A DNA stretch of 64,000 nucleotides from assembly GCA_963789885.1 (NCBI GenBank), contig CAWBNB010000005.1:310001-374000 (forward strand), given 5' to 3'. Position 1 is the first letter of the stretch, and every line of letters starts with the position of its first letter. The translations under genes were made by a program, and so were the position numbers. This DNA is from DATEDA01 sp963789885. GTDB lineage: Bacteria; Pseudomonadota; Gammaproteobacteria; Burkholderiales; SG8-39. This document shows, piece after piece, positions 51,239 to 59,469 of the stretch. The notes under the pieces were generated by a model. The model was not told where the DNA came from. It saw nothing but the letters and a program-made list of their open reading frames with translations, and did not search any database.

Positions 51239-52272
51239 GCAACGACCCCGAGATCCTTCAGCCAGGCGAGCTGCGAGTCATACGCCGCTTTGGCGAGCGG
51301 GGTCTTCTTCGACCACTCCTCCCAGGTCTTCTGGGCGAGCGGGCGAATCTTCACCATCTCGGACTCCGGCCACACCGCCGCCGATACGCCCTTCGCCTGC
51401 AGCTCCTTCGCCACGCGAATGTCATCGACGGCGACGCGCTGCACCTGGTCCCAGGTCCATTCGCGCACGGCCGTGGAAAGCAGCGCCTTGAGATCGTCCG
51501 GCAGCTTGTTCCAGGCGTCCATGTTGACGGTGAATTCCTGGATCGGCATCGAGTGATAGAGCTTGGTCGGATATTTGGCGATCTCGTGGAACCCCATGCG
51601 CTGGTTCATCGACACTGTCGCCCAGTCGGCCGCATCGACGACGCCCTTGTCGAGCGCCGAGTAGACCTCGCCGCCCGGCAGCACGACGATGGACGCCCCG
51701 AGCTTGGTCAGGATCTCCGCGGTCATGCCCTGCGGCGAGCGGAACTTGACGCCCTTGAAGTCCTCCATCCGCGCGATCTGCTTCTTCGACACGATCGATT
51801 CGACGCCCCACCAGCTCACGCCCACCGGATAGACGTTGTACTTGGCGTAGGCCTGGCGGAGCATCTGCAGGCCACCCTTGTGATAGAACCAGGCCTCGGC
51901 CTGCCAGGGATGTTGATAGCCGAACACGAAATCGCTGATGACCGCGAGGCCGGCGTCCTTGCCGGTCCAGTAGCCGGGCCACGACGCCTGCGCCTGCAGC
52001 ACGCCGGCCGTGACCGCGTCCAGCGTCTCGAACGGTCCGGTGACCGCACCGGCGGCAAAGGGCTGGATGACCAGCCTGCCGTTCGACGCGGCCTTCACGC
52101 GCGTGCAGAAATCTTCGAAGCATTTCTGGGTGAGCTCCGCCGCGCTCCACAGCGTCTGGCAGCGCCACGTCGTCACCTGCTGCGCCTTCACGACGGCGGG
52201 CGCGCCGGTGATCGCGCTACCCGCGCCGGCTACGGCGGCCGTCTTCAGGAATTTTCTTCTCGATGCAGTCAT
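51235..52272 (-). CDS. TRAP transporter solute-binding protein (DctP/TakP-like)
   Basis: 345-aa receptor, first gene of a minus-strand operon running to 43689. A Tat-type signal peptide (SRRKFLKTAAVAGAGSA, cleavage near VVKAQQ) precedes TTWRCQTLWSAAELTQKCFE, GPFETLDAVTAGVLQAQASW, FRSPQGMTAEILTKLGASIV and the clamp region GGEVYSALDKGVVDAADWAT. This order resembles the 2-oxo-acid-binding TakP branch (by eye). GGAGGGAGGA precedes the ATG. Tat export suggests that it folds, or dimerises, before export. Confidence 0.92.
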   Translation of the reverse strand: MTASRRKFLKTAAVAGAGSAITGAPAVVKAQQVTTWRCQTLWSAAELTQKCFEDFCTRVKAASNGRLVIQPFAAGAVTGPFETLDAVTAGVLQAQASWPGYWTGKDAGLAVISDFVFGYQHPWQAEAWFYHKGGLQMLRQAYAKYNVYPVGVSWWGVESIVSKKQIARMEDFKGVKFRSPQGMTAEILTKLGASIVVLPGGEVYSALDKGVVDAADWATVSMNQRMGFHEIAKYPTKLYHSMPIQEFTVNMDAWNKLPDDLKALLSTAVREWTWDQVQRVAVDDIRVAKELQAKGVSAAVWPESEMVKIRPLAQKTWEEWSKKTPLAKAAYDSQLAWLKDLGVVA

Positions 52273-52367
52273 GGTCCTCCCTCCTTTACGCTGAACACCG
52301 CAAGGCCCGGAACGTTGCACCCGGCGCACCGCCCGCGTCAAGCCCGGTCGCTTGCTGCATTGCCGGA

Positions 52368-52396
52368 TTGAGCGCGCACGGCGCAACCGATATCAT
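52368..52396 (+). promoter_or_regulatory. predicted promoter upstream of the PhyH-family gene
   Basis: TTGAGC (52368-52373), 17-base spacer, TATCAT (52391-52396), 30 bases before the ATG at 52426. It lies in the 153-base divergent gap between the DctP gene and the PhyH-family gene. A minus-strand TTGACG (around 52336-52341) in the same gap could serve the DctP operon, but its -10 (TGCAAC) is poor. Confidence 0.5.
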
Positions 52397-52425
52397 GCGT
52401 CGTCCCGGTTTCCTGAGACGGCGCC

Positions 52426-53259
52426 ATGCCGAAGCTTCTCTCCAGCGACGCCGTCGCGGCTTACAACCGCGACGGCTACTACTCGCCGGTGCGCGTCATG
52501 TCCGCGGCGGAGGCGCAGCATTACCGCGTGGCGCTCGAAGCGCACGAGGCCGTCAAAGGCGAGCCGCTCCAGGGCAATTGGCGCCACAAGACGCATCTCC
52601 TCTTCACCTGGGCGGACGAGCTGGTTCATCACCCGAAGATCCTCGACGCGATCGAGGACGTGATCGGCCCGGACATCCTGTGCTGGACGACCAACTTCTT
52701 CATCAAGGAGGCGACCAATCCCGGGTTCATCTCCTGGCATCAGGACTCGACCTACTGGGGGCTCGAGCCGCACGACGTGATCACCGCCTGGGTCGCGTTC
52801 ACCCGCAGCGATCTCGTCAGCGGCTGCATGAAGGTCATCCCGGGCACGCACACCGGGGACCAGCTGGCTCACGTCGATACCTTCCACAAGGACAACCTGC
52901 TCTCGCGCGGACAGGAGATCGCGGTCGACGTCGATCAGTCGAAGGCCGTGCCGATCCTGCTCGAGCCGGGCGAGATGTCGCTCCACCACATCAAGCTGGT
53001 GCACGGGTCCGAGCCGAACCGCTCGAACGACCGCCGGATCGGATTCGCGATCCGCTACATCCCGACCTACGTGAAGCAGGTGAAGGTCCGCGACTCCGCG
53101 ACCCTCGTGCGCGGTGTCGATCGCTACAACCACTTCGACCACGAGCCCCGCCCCGCCGCCGATCTTGACGCCACCGCGCTCGCCGCGCATGCCGATGCCG
53201 TCGGACGGCAAGTCAAGGCGCTCTATCAGGGCACCGACAAGACTGCGTTCCGCGCTTGA
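52426..53259 (+). CDS. phytanoyl-CoA dioxygenase (PhyH)-family Fe(II)/2-oxoglutarate oxygenase
   Basis: 277 aa. Iron ligands His105 and Asp107 in ISWHQDSTYWG and distal His193 in IKLVHGSEPNRSN, with Arg after it for the co-substrate. HDVITAWVAFTRSDLVSGCM and VIPGTHTGDQLAHV are typical PhyH elements. Family members hydroxylate acyl-CoAs, ectoine and diverse small acids. It is followed after 25 bases by the PanB-like gene on the same strand, the only co-transcribed neighbour. Confidence 0.9.
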   Translation: MPKLLSSDAVAAYNRDGYYSPVRVMSAAEAQHYRVALEAHEAVKGEPLQGNWRHKTHLLFTWADELVHHPKILDAIEDVIGPDILCWTTNFFIKEATNPGFISWHQDSTYWGLEPHDVITAWVAFTRSDLVSGCMKVIPGTHTGDQLAHVDTFHKDNLLSRGQEIAVDVDQSKAVPILLEPGEMSLHHIKLVHGSEPNRSNDRRIGFAIRYIPTYVKQVKVRDSATLVRGVDRYNHFDHEPRPAADLDATALAAHADAVGRQVKALYQGTDKTAFRA

Positions 53260-53284
53260 GGCGCGACGCCGGCCACCGGGGACG

Positions 53285-54151
53285 ATGATGGCGGAGGAAC
53301 GCAAGAAGCTCACCGTGCCCGATCTCGCCCTGAAGAAGAAGGCGGGCGAGAAGGTCGTGATGGCTTCGATTCCCGACTACCCGTCCGCGGTATGGGCCGA
53401 GCGCGCCGGAATCGACATCGCGGCGGTCGGCGACAGCCTCGGGATGGTCAGCTACGGCTTCCCCAATACGCTGCCGGTGACGATCGACATGATGATCGCG
53501 CACGCGCAGGCGGTGCGTCGTGGTGCGCCGAACTGCATGATCCTGGTCGCGATGACCTACGGCAGCTACGCCACGCCGGAGATCGGCGTGGCGAATGCGC
53601 TGCGCCTGATGAAGGAAGGCGGCGCGGACGTCGTCAAGATGCAGGGCGGCAGGGAGAAGGTGCCGGTGATCAAGGCGATCGCCGACGCCGGCGTGCCCGT
53701 CATGAGCCACGTCGGGATGTGTCCGCACTTCGTCCACCAGTACGGCGGCTTCAAGCTCCAGGGCCGCACCGCGGCCGAGGCGATGCGGATCGTCGAGGAC
53801 GGCATCGCGATCGAGGACGCCGGCGCGGTGGGCTTCGAGATCGAAGCGGTGCCCGCGCCGGTCGCCAAGGCGGTCGACGACGCGGTGAAGATCTTCACCT
53901 TCGCCATCGGCGCCGGGCCGGCGAGCTGCGGCCAGCTGCTGCTCGCGTTCGATCTCCTCGGCGTGTTCGACCAGTTCAAGCCGAAGTTCACCAAGCGCTA
54001 CGCGCAGATCTCGGACGTCGCGGTGGACGCGCTGACGCGCTACGCGGCCGAAGTGCGCGGCGGCCGGTTCCCCGACGCCGAGCACTCCTACGGCATGAAG
54101 CCCGAGGAGGAAGCCGAGCTCGCGCGCCTGCTGGCCGCCCGCAAGCGCTGA
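53285..54151 (+). CDS. PanB-like (ketopantoate hydroxymethyltransferase-fold) protein with altered metal ligands
   Basis: 288 aa, clearly in the PanB family: AGIDIAAVGDSLGMVSYGFP, NTLPVTIDMMIAHAQAVRRG, HVGMCPHFVHQYGGFKLQGR and a Glu in GFEIEAVPAPVA at the catalytic-base position. Known KPHMT uses Asp45 and Asp84 (E. coli) to hold Mg. The first is present (GDS), but the second region reads LVAMTYGSY instead of VADMPFMSY, and KLEGG is KMQGG. It is therefore probably not an ordinary ketopantoate synthase; a related aldolase or lyase on a 2-oxo acid is possible. No panC nearby. Confidence 0.8.
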   Translation: MMAEERKKLTVPDLALKKKAGEKVVMASIPDYPSAVWAERAGIDIAAVGDSLGMVSYGFPNTLPVTIDMMIAHAQAVRRGAPNCMILVAMTYGSYATPEIGVANALRLMKEGGADVVKMQGGREKVPVIKAIADAGVPVMSHVGMCPHFVHQYGGFKLQGRTAAEAMRIVEDGIAIEDAGAVGFEIEAVPAPVAKAVDDAVKIFTFAIGAGPASCGQLLLAFDLLGVFDQFKPKFTKRYAQISDVAVDALTRYAAEVRGGRFPDAEHSYGMKPEEEAELARLLAARKR

Positions 54152-54208
54152 GGGCGGCGGTTACCCTGCGCGGCGGCGGCGGTTCCGCGAGCGCGCTGCG
54201 AGCGGCCG

Positions 54209-54925
54209 CTAGACCACCCCGAGGTGCTGGGTGATCATCTCCTCGCGCACGTCACCCGCGCTGCCGACGAAGACCACGCGGCCGGTATTCAGGATCACCA
54301 CCTCGTCGGCGAGCCCGAACGCGAGCTTGATGTTCTGCTCGACGAGCACGATCGACTGGCCCTCCTCCTTCAGGCGCGCGATCGTGCGCCCGACCTCGGC
54401 GACGATCAGCGGCGCGAGGCCTTCCGACGGTTCGTCCATCAGCAGCACGCGCGGGTTGCCCATCAGCGCGCGGCCGATGGCGAGCATCTGCTGCTCGCCG
54501 CCCGAGAGCGACCCGGCGGCCTGATTCTGGCGCTCCTTCAGGCGCGGGAAGACGTCGAACACGCGCTCGAGCGTCCACGGCCGGGCGCTCTCCGCGCGCG
54601 CGCGCTGAGCGACGATCAGGTTCTCGCGGACCGTCAGCGTCGGAAACACCCGCCGGCCCTGCGGTACGAGTCCCACGCCCTTGTGCGCGATCGTCTCGGT
54701 CGGCAGATGGGCAACGTCCTCCCCGAACAGCCGGATCGTGCCCGCGCGCGGCTGGAGGAAGCCGATGACGGTGTTCATGCAGGTCGTCTTCCCGGCGCCG
54801 TTGCGGCCGAGAAGCGCCAGCACCCGCCCGGCCTGCAGCGCGAACGAGACGCCGTGCAGGACGTGGCTGTCGCCGTAGAGCGCATCGACGGCATCGAGGG
54901 CGAGGGCTTCGGTCATTGCGGTCAC
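54209..54925 (-). CDS. livF: branched-chain amino acid-type ABC transporter ATP-binding protein LivF (second operon)
   Basis: 238 aa from GTG 54925 (ATG 54916 is an alternative). Walker A GRNGAGKTTCMNTV, GVGLVPQGRRVFPTLTVREN, signature LSGGEQQMLAIGRAL and Walker B VLLMDEPSEGLAPLI. Intact, unlike the LivF of the first operon, and it confirms what that gene should look like. Last gene of a minus-strand livKHMGF operon; its start overlaps the livG stop (GTGA). Confidence 0.94.
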   Translation of the reverse strand: MTAMTEALALDAVDALYGDSHVLHGVSFALQAGRVLALLGRNGAGKTTCMNTVIGFLQPRAGTIRLFGEDVAHLPTETIAHKGVGLVPQGRRVFPTLTVRENLIVAQRARAESARPWTLERVFDVFPRLKERQNQAAGSLSGGEQQMLAIGRALMGNPRVLLMDEPSEGLAPLIVAEVGRTIARLKEEGQSIVLVEQNIKLAFGLADEVVILNTGRVVFVGSAGDVREEMITQHLGVV

Positions 54926-55665
54926 GTATCCCCGAGGTAGACCTCGCGCGTCTTCGGGTCGGCCACGACCTCGGCGCGCGTGCCTTCGACGATCACGCTG
55001 CCGTAGTGAAGGACCGTGATCCGCTCGGCGAGGTCGAGCGCGGTGTCCATGTCGTGCTCGATCAGGACGACGGTCACCTCGCGCGGGATGCCGGTGACGA
55101 GCGCCTTGAGTTGCGCCCGCTCTTCGCGCGAAAGCCCGGCGAACGGCTCGTCGAGGAGCAGCAGGCGCGGGTTCTGCGCGAGCGCCATCGCGATCTCCAC
55201 CCGGCGGCGCTCGCCGTACGACACCTCGCCGATCGGCCGCGCGGCGAGCCGCTCGAGCCCGACGCGCGCGAGGACGCGGCGCGCCTCCTCGCGCAGTTGG
55301 CCGAAGGCGGCGAGCGGGCGGAACGTGTTCCAGCGCGCGGGCGAGAGCCCGAGCAGCGACAGCACGACGTTGTGCTCGAGCGTGTCCTTCCCGAACAGCG
55401 TGATGATCTGATAGGTGCGCGCCATCCCGAGGTGCGCGCGCTGGTAGGGCAGGAGGCGCGAGGCTTCCTCCCCGAAGATCCGGATCGTGCCGGCGTCGGC
55501 CGCGAGATCGCCGGTGATGAGATTGAACAAGGTCGTCTTGCCGGCGCCGTTCGGACCGATGATGAGGCGCCGCTCGCCCGGCATCACGGCGAGCGACACA
55601 TCGTTCGTCGCCGGCAGCCCGCCGAACGCCTTTCTCAGCCCGGCGATCTCGAGCGCGGGGGTCAC
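54922..55665 (-). CDS. livG: branched-chain amino acid-type ABC transporter ATP-binding protein LivG (second operon)
   Basis: 247 aa from GTG 55665 (TPALEIAGLRKAFGGLPATN). Walker A GPNGAGKTTLFNLI, LGMARTYQIITLFGKDTLEHN (LivG-specific), signature VSYGERRRVEIAMAL, Walker B LLLLDEPFAGLSREE and EHDMD. The GTG overlaps the livM stop. The frame remains open into livM but only this start gives the normal N-terminus. Confidence 0.94.
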   Translation of the reverse strand: MTPALEIAGLRKAFGGLPATNDVSLAVMPGERRLIIGPNGAGKTTLFNLITGDLAADAGTIRIFGEEASRLLPYQRAHLGMARTYQIITLFGKDTLEHNVVLSLLGLSPARWNTFRPLAAFGQLREEARRVLARVGLERLAARPIGEVSYGERRRVEIAMALAQNPRLLLLDEPFAGLSREERAQLKALVTGIPREVTVVLIEHDMDTALDLAERITVLHYGSVIVEGTRAEVVADPKTREVYLGDT

Positions 55666-56600
55666 TTCGGCCGCGCCTTCCAGGCCGCCCACCAGCGCCG
55701 CAGCCCCGGCACGAGCCCGTCGGGCATGAACACGACGATCAGCACGAAGACGAAGCCGAGCAGCATGTTCCACCGCTCGATGTAGGCCGAGACGTAGTTC
55801 TTGAGGATCACGACGATCGCGGCGCCGACGATCGGCCCGGCGAGCGTGCCCGACCCGCCGGCGATCACCGCGAGCAGGCCCTCGGCCGAGCTCTGGAGCG
55901 AGAGCGAGATCGGGTGGATGTACTTGTGGTAGTAGACGAAGAGCAGCCCCGACACCGCGCCCCAGAAGCCGGCGTAGATGAATGTCAGCCACCGGATGCT
56001 CGCGACGTTGTGGCCGAGCGCCGCCATTCGCCGGGGCTGGTCGCGCGTCCCGCGCAGCGCCGCGCCGAACGGCGAGTCGACGAAGCGCGCCATCAGCCAG
56101 ATCGAGAGCGCGGTCACGATCAGCGCGAAGTAGTAGAACGCGATCGAGTCGTCGAGGCTGATCCCGAACGGCGCCGGCCGCGTGAGGCCGCGCAGGCCGT
56201 TGTCGCCGTCGGTGACCGACACCCAGCGGTAGGCCGTGCCCCAGAGCACCTGGGACAGCGCGAGCGTCAGCATCAGGAAGCCGAGCCCGGTGGCGCGGAG
56301 CGCGATCAGGCCGAAGAAACACGCCATGAGCGTCGTGGCGGCAAGCGCGATCGGCGCGGTGAGCCAGTGCCCGAGGCCGAGCTTGAGGTACAGCCACGCG
56401 GAGACGTACGCGGCTACGCCGACGTAGGACGCGTGGCCCAGCGTCGGCAACCCGCCGTACCCGAGCAGCAGGTTGATGCTCGCCGCGAAGATCGCCGCGA
56501 TCAGCACCTGGCTGGCGAGGTTGACGTAGAACTCGCCGGCGAGCCAGGGCAGCACGACGAGCGCGATGCCGAGCGCAGCGAGCCAGGCGTTGCGGCTCAT
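55662..56600 (-). CDS. livM: branched-chain amino acid-type ABC transporter permease LivM (second operon)
   Basis: 312-aa permease with LVVLPWLAGEFYVNLASQVL at the N-terminus, family blocks SINLLLGYGGLPTLGHASYV and LRGTRDQPRRMAALGHNVAS, and EGLLAVIAGGSGTLAGPIVG near the C-terminus. Start overlaps the livH stop (ATGA). It has no unusual features. Confidence 0.93.
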   Translation of the reverse strand: MSRNAWLAALGIALVVLPWLAGEFYVNLASQVLIAAIFAASINLLLGYGGLPTLGHASYVGVAAYVSAWLYLKLGLGHWLTAPIALAATTLMACFFGLIALRATGLGFLMLTLALSQVLWGTAYRWVSVTDGDNGLRGLTRPAPFGISLDDSIAFYYFALIVTALSIWLMARFVDSPFGAALRGTRDQPRRMAALGHNVASIRWLTFIYAGFWGAVSGLLFVYYHKYIHPISLSLQSSAEGLLAVIAGGSGTLAGPIVGAAIVVILKNYVSAYIERWNMLLGFVFVLIVVFMPDGLVPGLRRWWAAWKARPK

Positions 56601-57457
56601 GCCGCGAACTTCCCGAACAGCCCGCGCGGCCGGAAGGCGATCACGAAGATCATCGGCAGGAACAGGATCACGTACGCGAGGTCGGGCAGCAGCGCGACGC
56701 CGAACGTGTAGACGAAGCCGATGATGAAGCTGCCGACGAACGCCCCGACGAGGCTCCCCACGCCGCCGAGGATGACGACGATCAGTGCGAGCGGCAGCAT
56801 GTCCGCGTCGAGCCCGGGGTAGGCCGAGAGCATCGGCCCGCCGATGATCCCGCCGGCGCCGGCGAGCAGTGCGCCGAGGCAGAACACGGTGGTGAAAAGC
56901 TTCGACACCGGGATCCCGACCGCACGCGCCATCTGCATGTCGTCGACGCCGGCGCGGATCATCGCGCCGAGGCGCGTCCGCTCCATCAGGAGGTACAGGC
57001 CGATCGCCACCGCGACGGCGATCACGATGACCACCAGCCGATAGGTCGGGAACGCGAGCCCGGCAAAGCGCAGCGGCTGCTGCAGGTACGCCGGGGTCGG
57101 CACCGGGATCGGGTCGCCGCCCCAGACGATCAGGCAGAAGTCCGCGATCATGAATGCGATGCCGAGGGTGACCAGCACCTGGCCGAGCACGTTGCCGGCG
57201 AGCTTGCGCAGGATGAAGCGCTCGACGAGCCCGCCGAACGCCGCAACGACGAGGCCGCCCAGGAGCGCCGAGAGCCAGAGGTTGGGGACGACCTTGAGGA
57301 TGCTCGCGCCGAGGTAGGCGCCAAGCATGAACAGGGCGCCGTGGGTCAGGTTCGCGATCCGCATCAGCCCGAAGATCAGCGAGAACCCCGACGACAGCAG
57401 GAACAGCAGCCCGCCGAGGGCGAGGCTGTTCAGCGTCTGGATGGCCCAGAACTGCAT
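56597..57457 (-). CDS. livH: branched-chain amino acid-type ABC transporter permease LivH (second operon)
   Basis: 286 aa: LNSLALGGLLFLLSSGFSLI, FGLMRIANLTHGALFMLGAY, then GVDDMQMARAVGIPVSKLFT (coupling loop) and LIVVILGGVGSLVGAFVGSF. Starts after the G+C hairpin that follows livK. Shares about the same architecture as the first-operon LivH but is clearly divergent in sequence, so the two importers are not a recent duplication. Confidence 0.93.
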   Translation of the reverse strand: MQFWAIQTLNSLALGGLLFLLSSGFSLIFGLMRIANLTHGALFMLGAYLGASILKVVPNLWLSALLGGLVVAAFGGLVERFILRKLAGNVLGQVLVTLGIAFMIADFCLIVWGGDPIPVPTPAYLQQPLRFAGLAFPTYRLVVIVIAVAVAIGLYLLMERTRLGAMIRAGVDDMQMARAVGIPVSKLFTTVFCLGALLAGAGGIIGGPMLSAYPGLDADMLPLALIVVILGGVGSLVGAFVGSFIIGFVYTFGVALLPDLAYVILFLPMIFVIAFRPRGLFGKFAA

Positions 57458-57482
57458 CGGTGACGGGCGTCAGTCAGGCGCG

Positions 57483-57518
57483 CGCCGGGCGCCGGGCCGT
57501 CGGCCCGAGCGCCCGGCG
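57483..57518 (-). terminator. G+C-rich compound stem-loop between livK and livH (second operon)
   Basis: CGCCGGGCGC (57483-57492) pairs perfectly with GCGCCCGGCG (57509-57518). The 16-base loop itself can fold (CGGGCC with its near-complement). It sits 18 bases downstream of the livK stop in the direction of transcription. Like the hairpin at 9628-9648 it probably lowers read-through into the permease genes or protects the receptor mRNA. Confidence 0.55.
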
Positions 57519-57535
57519 TTCGCCGGGGTGGCGGA

Positions 57536-58777
57536 TCAGGGCTCGAGATTCTTCGCCGGCGGCCAGTCGCGCGAGTAGACTGGATTCGCGAGGAACGCCT
57601 TCGGATCGTAGGTCCAGAACTGGCTGACGGCCGGATAGGTGTAGATCACCGAGTTCACGAGCCGTCCGTCCTTGCGCTCGACCTGCCGGATGTACACGTT
57701 GCCGACCACATTGCCGTAGTCGTCGAACGACACCGGGCCGCGGCAGGCGAGGACCTTCGTGTTCCGGAGCGCGGCCATGAACGCCTTCTTGTCTTCGATC
57801 TTGCCCTGCACGGCGTTCAGCGCTGCCTCCAGCACCGCAGCGTCCGTATAGGTTGCCGCGGCGTAGAAGCCGGGGTCGTACTTCGCCTCGGCGCGGAACG
57901 CCGGCGCGAATTTGCGGTTCACCGGGTTGTCGAGCTCGGCCGAGTACCAGCAGGCCGTGACGATGCCGAGCGCCTCGTCGCCCATGTTCCGCAGTACCGC
58001 CTCGTCGAGCGCGGTCATCCCGCCTACCACGTTGATCTTGCCGCGCAGGCCGTACTCGTTGAACTGCCGGAGGTAGCGGAAGCCATTCGATCCGGCGAAG
58101 CCGAGGAAGATGGCGTCGATGTTCGGCTTGAGCTGTGCCAGGTAGGTGGCGTAGTCGGGCACCGTGAGCGGCGGGAACATCTTCTGCACGATCTTGCCGC
58201 CCGCCTCCTCGAACACGCGCTGGAACCCGGCGCACATCTCGTGACCGTAGGCGAAGTCGTCCGCGATCACCGCCATGCGCCGGTACTTCAGCGTTTTCGC
58301 GCAGTAATCGGCCAGCGGCTGCGCGCACTGCGAGGAGGTCGAGGTGGGGCGCACGAACCAGGGGTTCGGCTTGCGCTGGGTCAGGTCCTCGGCGGCCGCC
58401 ACGGACAGCGTGGGCAGTTGCTGGCTCCGGATGTAGTCGTCGCTCGCGAGCGCCTCGGCGGCCGCGAGCGGTCCGATCAGCACCTGGATCCGGTCCTTCT
58501 CGACGAGCTCCTGCAGCTTGGTGCGCGCCTGTGCCGGCACGCCCGCGCTGTCGCCGACGCTCAGCGTGACCTTGCGACCGGCGAGCGTGTAGTTCCGCTC
58601 GCGCAGGTACATGACGAGTGCCCGCTCCATGTCGAGGCCTCCCGACGCGAGCGGGCCGGTCTTCACCGTCATGAGGCCGATGCGGATCGGCTCGCTCTGG
58701 GCGGCGGCCCACGGCGCGTTTGCCGCGGCGACGCCAGCGCCGAGGCCTTGCAGAAACTTCCTACGGCTGATGGTCAT
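57536..58777 (-). CDS. livK: branched-chain amino acid-type ABC transporter substrate-binding protein (second operon)
   Basis: 413-aa receptor with a twin-arginine signal (SRRKFLQGLGAGVAAANAP, cleavage near WAAAQSE). Fold markers: IRIGLMTVKTGPLASGGLDM, VLIGPLAAAEALAS, RRMAVIADDFAYGHEMCAGF and NIDAIFLGFAGSNGFRYLRQ. The GAGGAAGAG ribosome site precedes the ATG at 58777. Its sequence differs strongly from the LivK at 8362, so it probably binds another ligand. A GST-type isomerase gene lies directly upstream on the same strand. Confidence 0.93.
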   Translation of the reverse strand: MTISRRKFLQGLGAGVAAANAPWAAAQSEPIRIGLMTVKTGPLASGGLDMERALVMYLRERNYTLAGRKVTLSVGDSAGVPAQARTKLQELVEKDRIQVLIGPLAAAEALASDDYIRSQQLPTLSVAAAEDLTQRKPNPWFVRPTSTSSQCAQPLADYCAKTLKYRRMAVIADDFAYGHEMCAGFQRVFEEAGGKIVQKMFPPLTVPDYATYLAQLKPNIDAIFLGFAGSNGFRYLRQFNEYGLRGKINVVGGMTALDEAVLRNMGDEALGIVTACWYSAELDNPVNRKFAPAFRAEAKYDPGFYAAATYTDAAVLEAALNAVQGKIEDKKAFMAALRNTKVLACRGPVSFDDYGNVVGNVYIRQVERKDGRLVNSVIYTYPAVSQFWTYDPKAFLANPVYSRDWPPAKNLEP

Positions 58778-58808
58778 GGTCTCTTCCTCCTCGAAAAGTG
58801 TTGCCTGC

Positions 58809-59459
58809 TCAGTGCTTTTGGGATGCGCCCGGCTGCTTGAGCGGATGCGCGCGGGCGAAGGCGTCGATCTTGAAGCACTCGTCGACGATGCGGTGGAGGG
58901 TCGGGAACGGCGTCGGGTCGCACTCGAACAGCTTCGAGCCGACCGCGTGCGAGACGACGCAGACGTCGGCGAGGGTGATCCGGTCGCCGTGGCAGAACCG
59001 CCCGGTCTCCTTCTCGCCCGCGAGGTGCGACTCGATCGCGCGCGAGCCCTCGTTGAACCAGTGCCGGATCCACTTGAGCTTCGTCGGCTCGTCGAGCTTG
59101 AGCTCGTTCCCGAGATAGTTGCGGACCCTCGGCACGATCAGTGGATGCACGTCGCACGCGGTGATCATCGCCAGGCCGCGCACGCGGGCGCGCTCGCGCG
59201 CACTCGCCGGCAGGAGCGGCGGCTCGGGGTGGGTCTCGTCGAGGTACTCGATGATCGCGAGCGACTGGAAGAGCGGCGCCCCGTCGCCGTCGAGGAGCGC
59301 CGGGACGACCGCCTGCGGGTTGACGCCGCGATAGCCGTCGGCGAACTGCTGGCCGGCGAGGAGGTCGACCACCGTCTCGTCGAACGCGATCCCCTTCAGG
59401 TTGAGCGCGATCCGGACGCGGAAGCTCGCGAGCGAGCGCCAGAAACCGTAGAGCTTCAT
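58809..59459 (-). CDS. maiA: zeta-class glutathione S-transferase (maleylacetoacetate/maleylpyruvate isomerase-like)
   Basis: 216 aa: thioredoxin-like N-terminal domain (KLYGFWRSLASFRVRIALNL, then GVNPQAVVPALLDGDG and LFQSLAIIEYLDETHPEPPL) and an all-helical C-terminal domain (GRFCHGDRITLADVCVVSHA). The zeta-class SSCSxRVRIA motif appears here as RSLASFRVRIA. It uses glutathione to isomerise the maleyl product of homogentisate or gentisate ring cleavage. A fumarylacetoacetate-hydrolase-family gene lies 3.2 kb away on the other strand. The ring-cleaving oxygenase itself is absent from the window. Confidence 0.83.
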   Translation of the reverse strand: MKLYGFWRSLASFRVRIALNLKGIAFDETVVDLLAGQQFADGYRGVNPQAVVPALLDGDGAPLFQSLAIIEYLDETHPEPPLLPASARERARVRGLAMITACDVHPLIVPRVRNYLGNELKLDEPTKLKWIRHWFNEGSRAIESHLAGEKETGRFCHGDRITLADVCVVSHAVGSKLFECDPTPFPTLHRIVDECFKIDAFARAHPLKQPGASQKH

Positions 59460-59469
59460 GGGGCGGGCC

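Noticed and set aside
57510..57526. GCGAACGCCGGGCGC near the second livK as a fourth copy of the 57-bp element
   Set aside because: About 15 bases resemble copy C, but the flanking TGAGCC and GTCC ends are missing and the sequence is better explained as part of the livK-livH hairpin.
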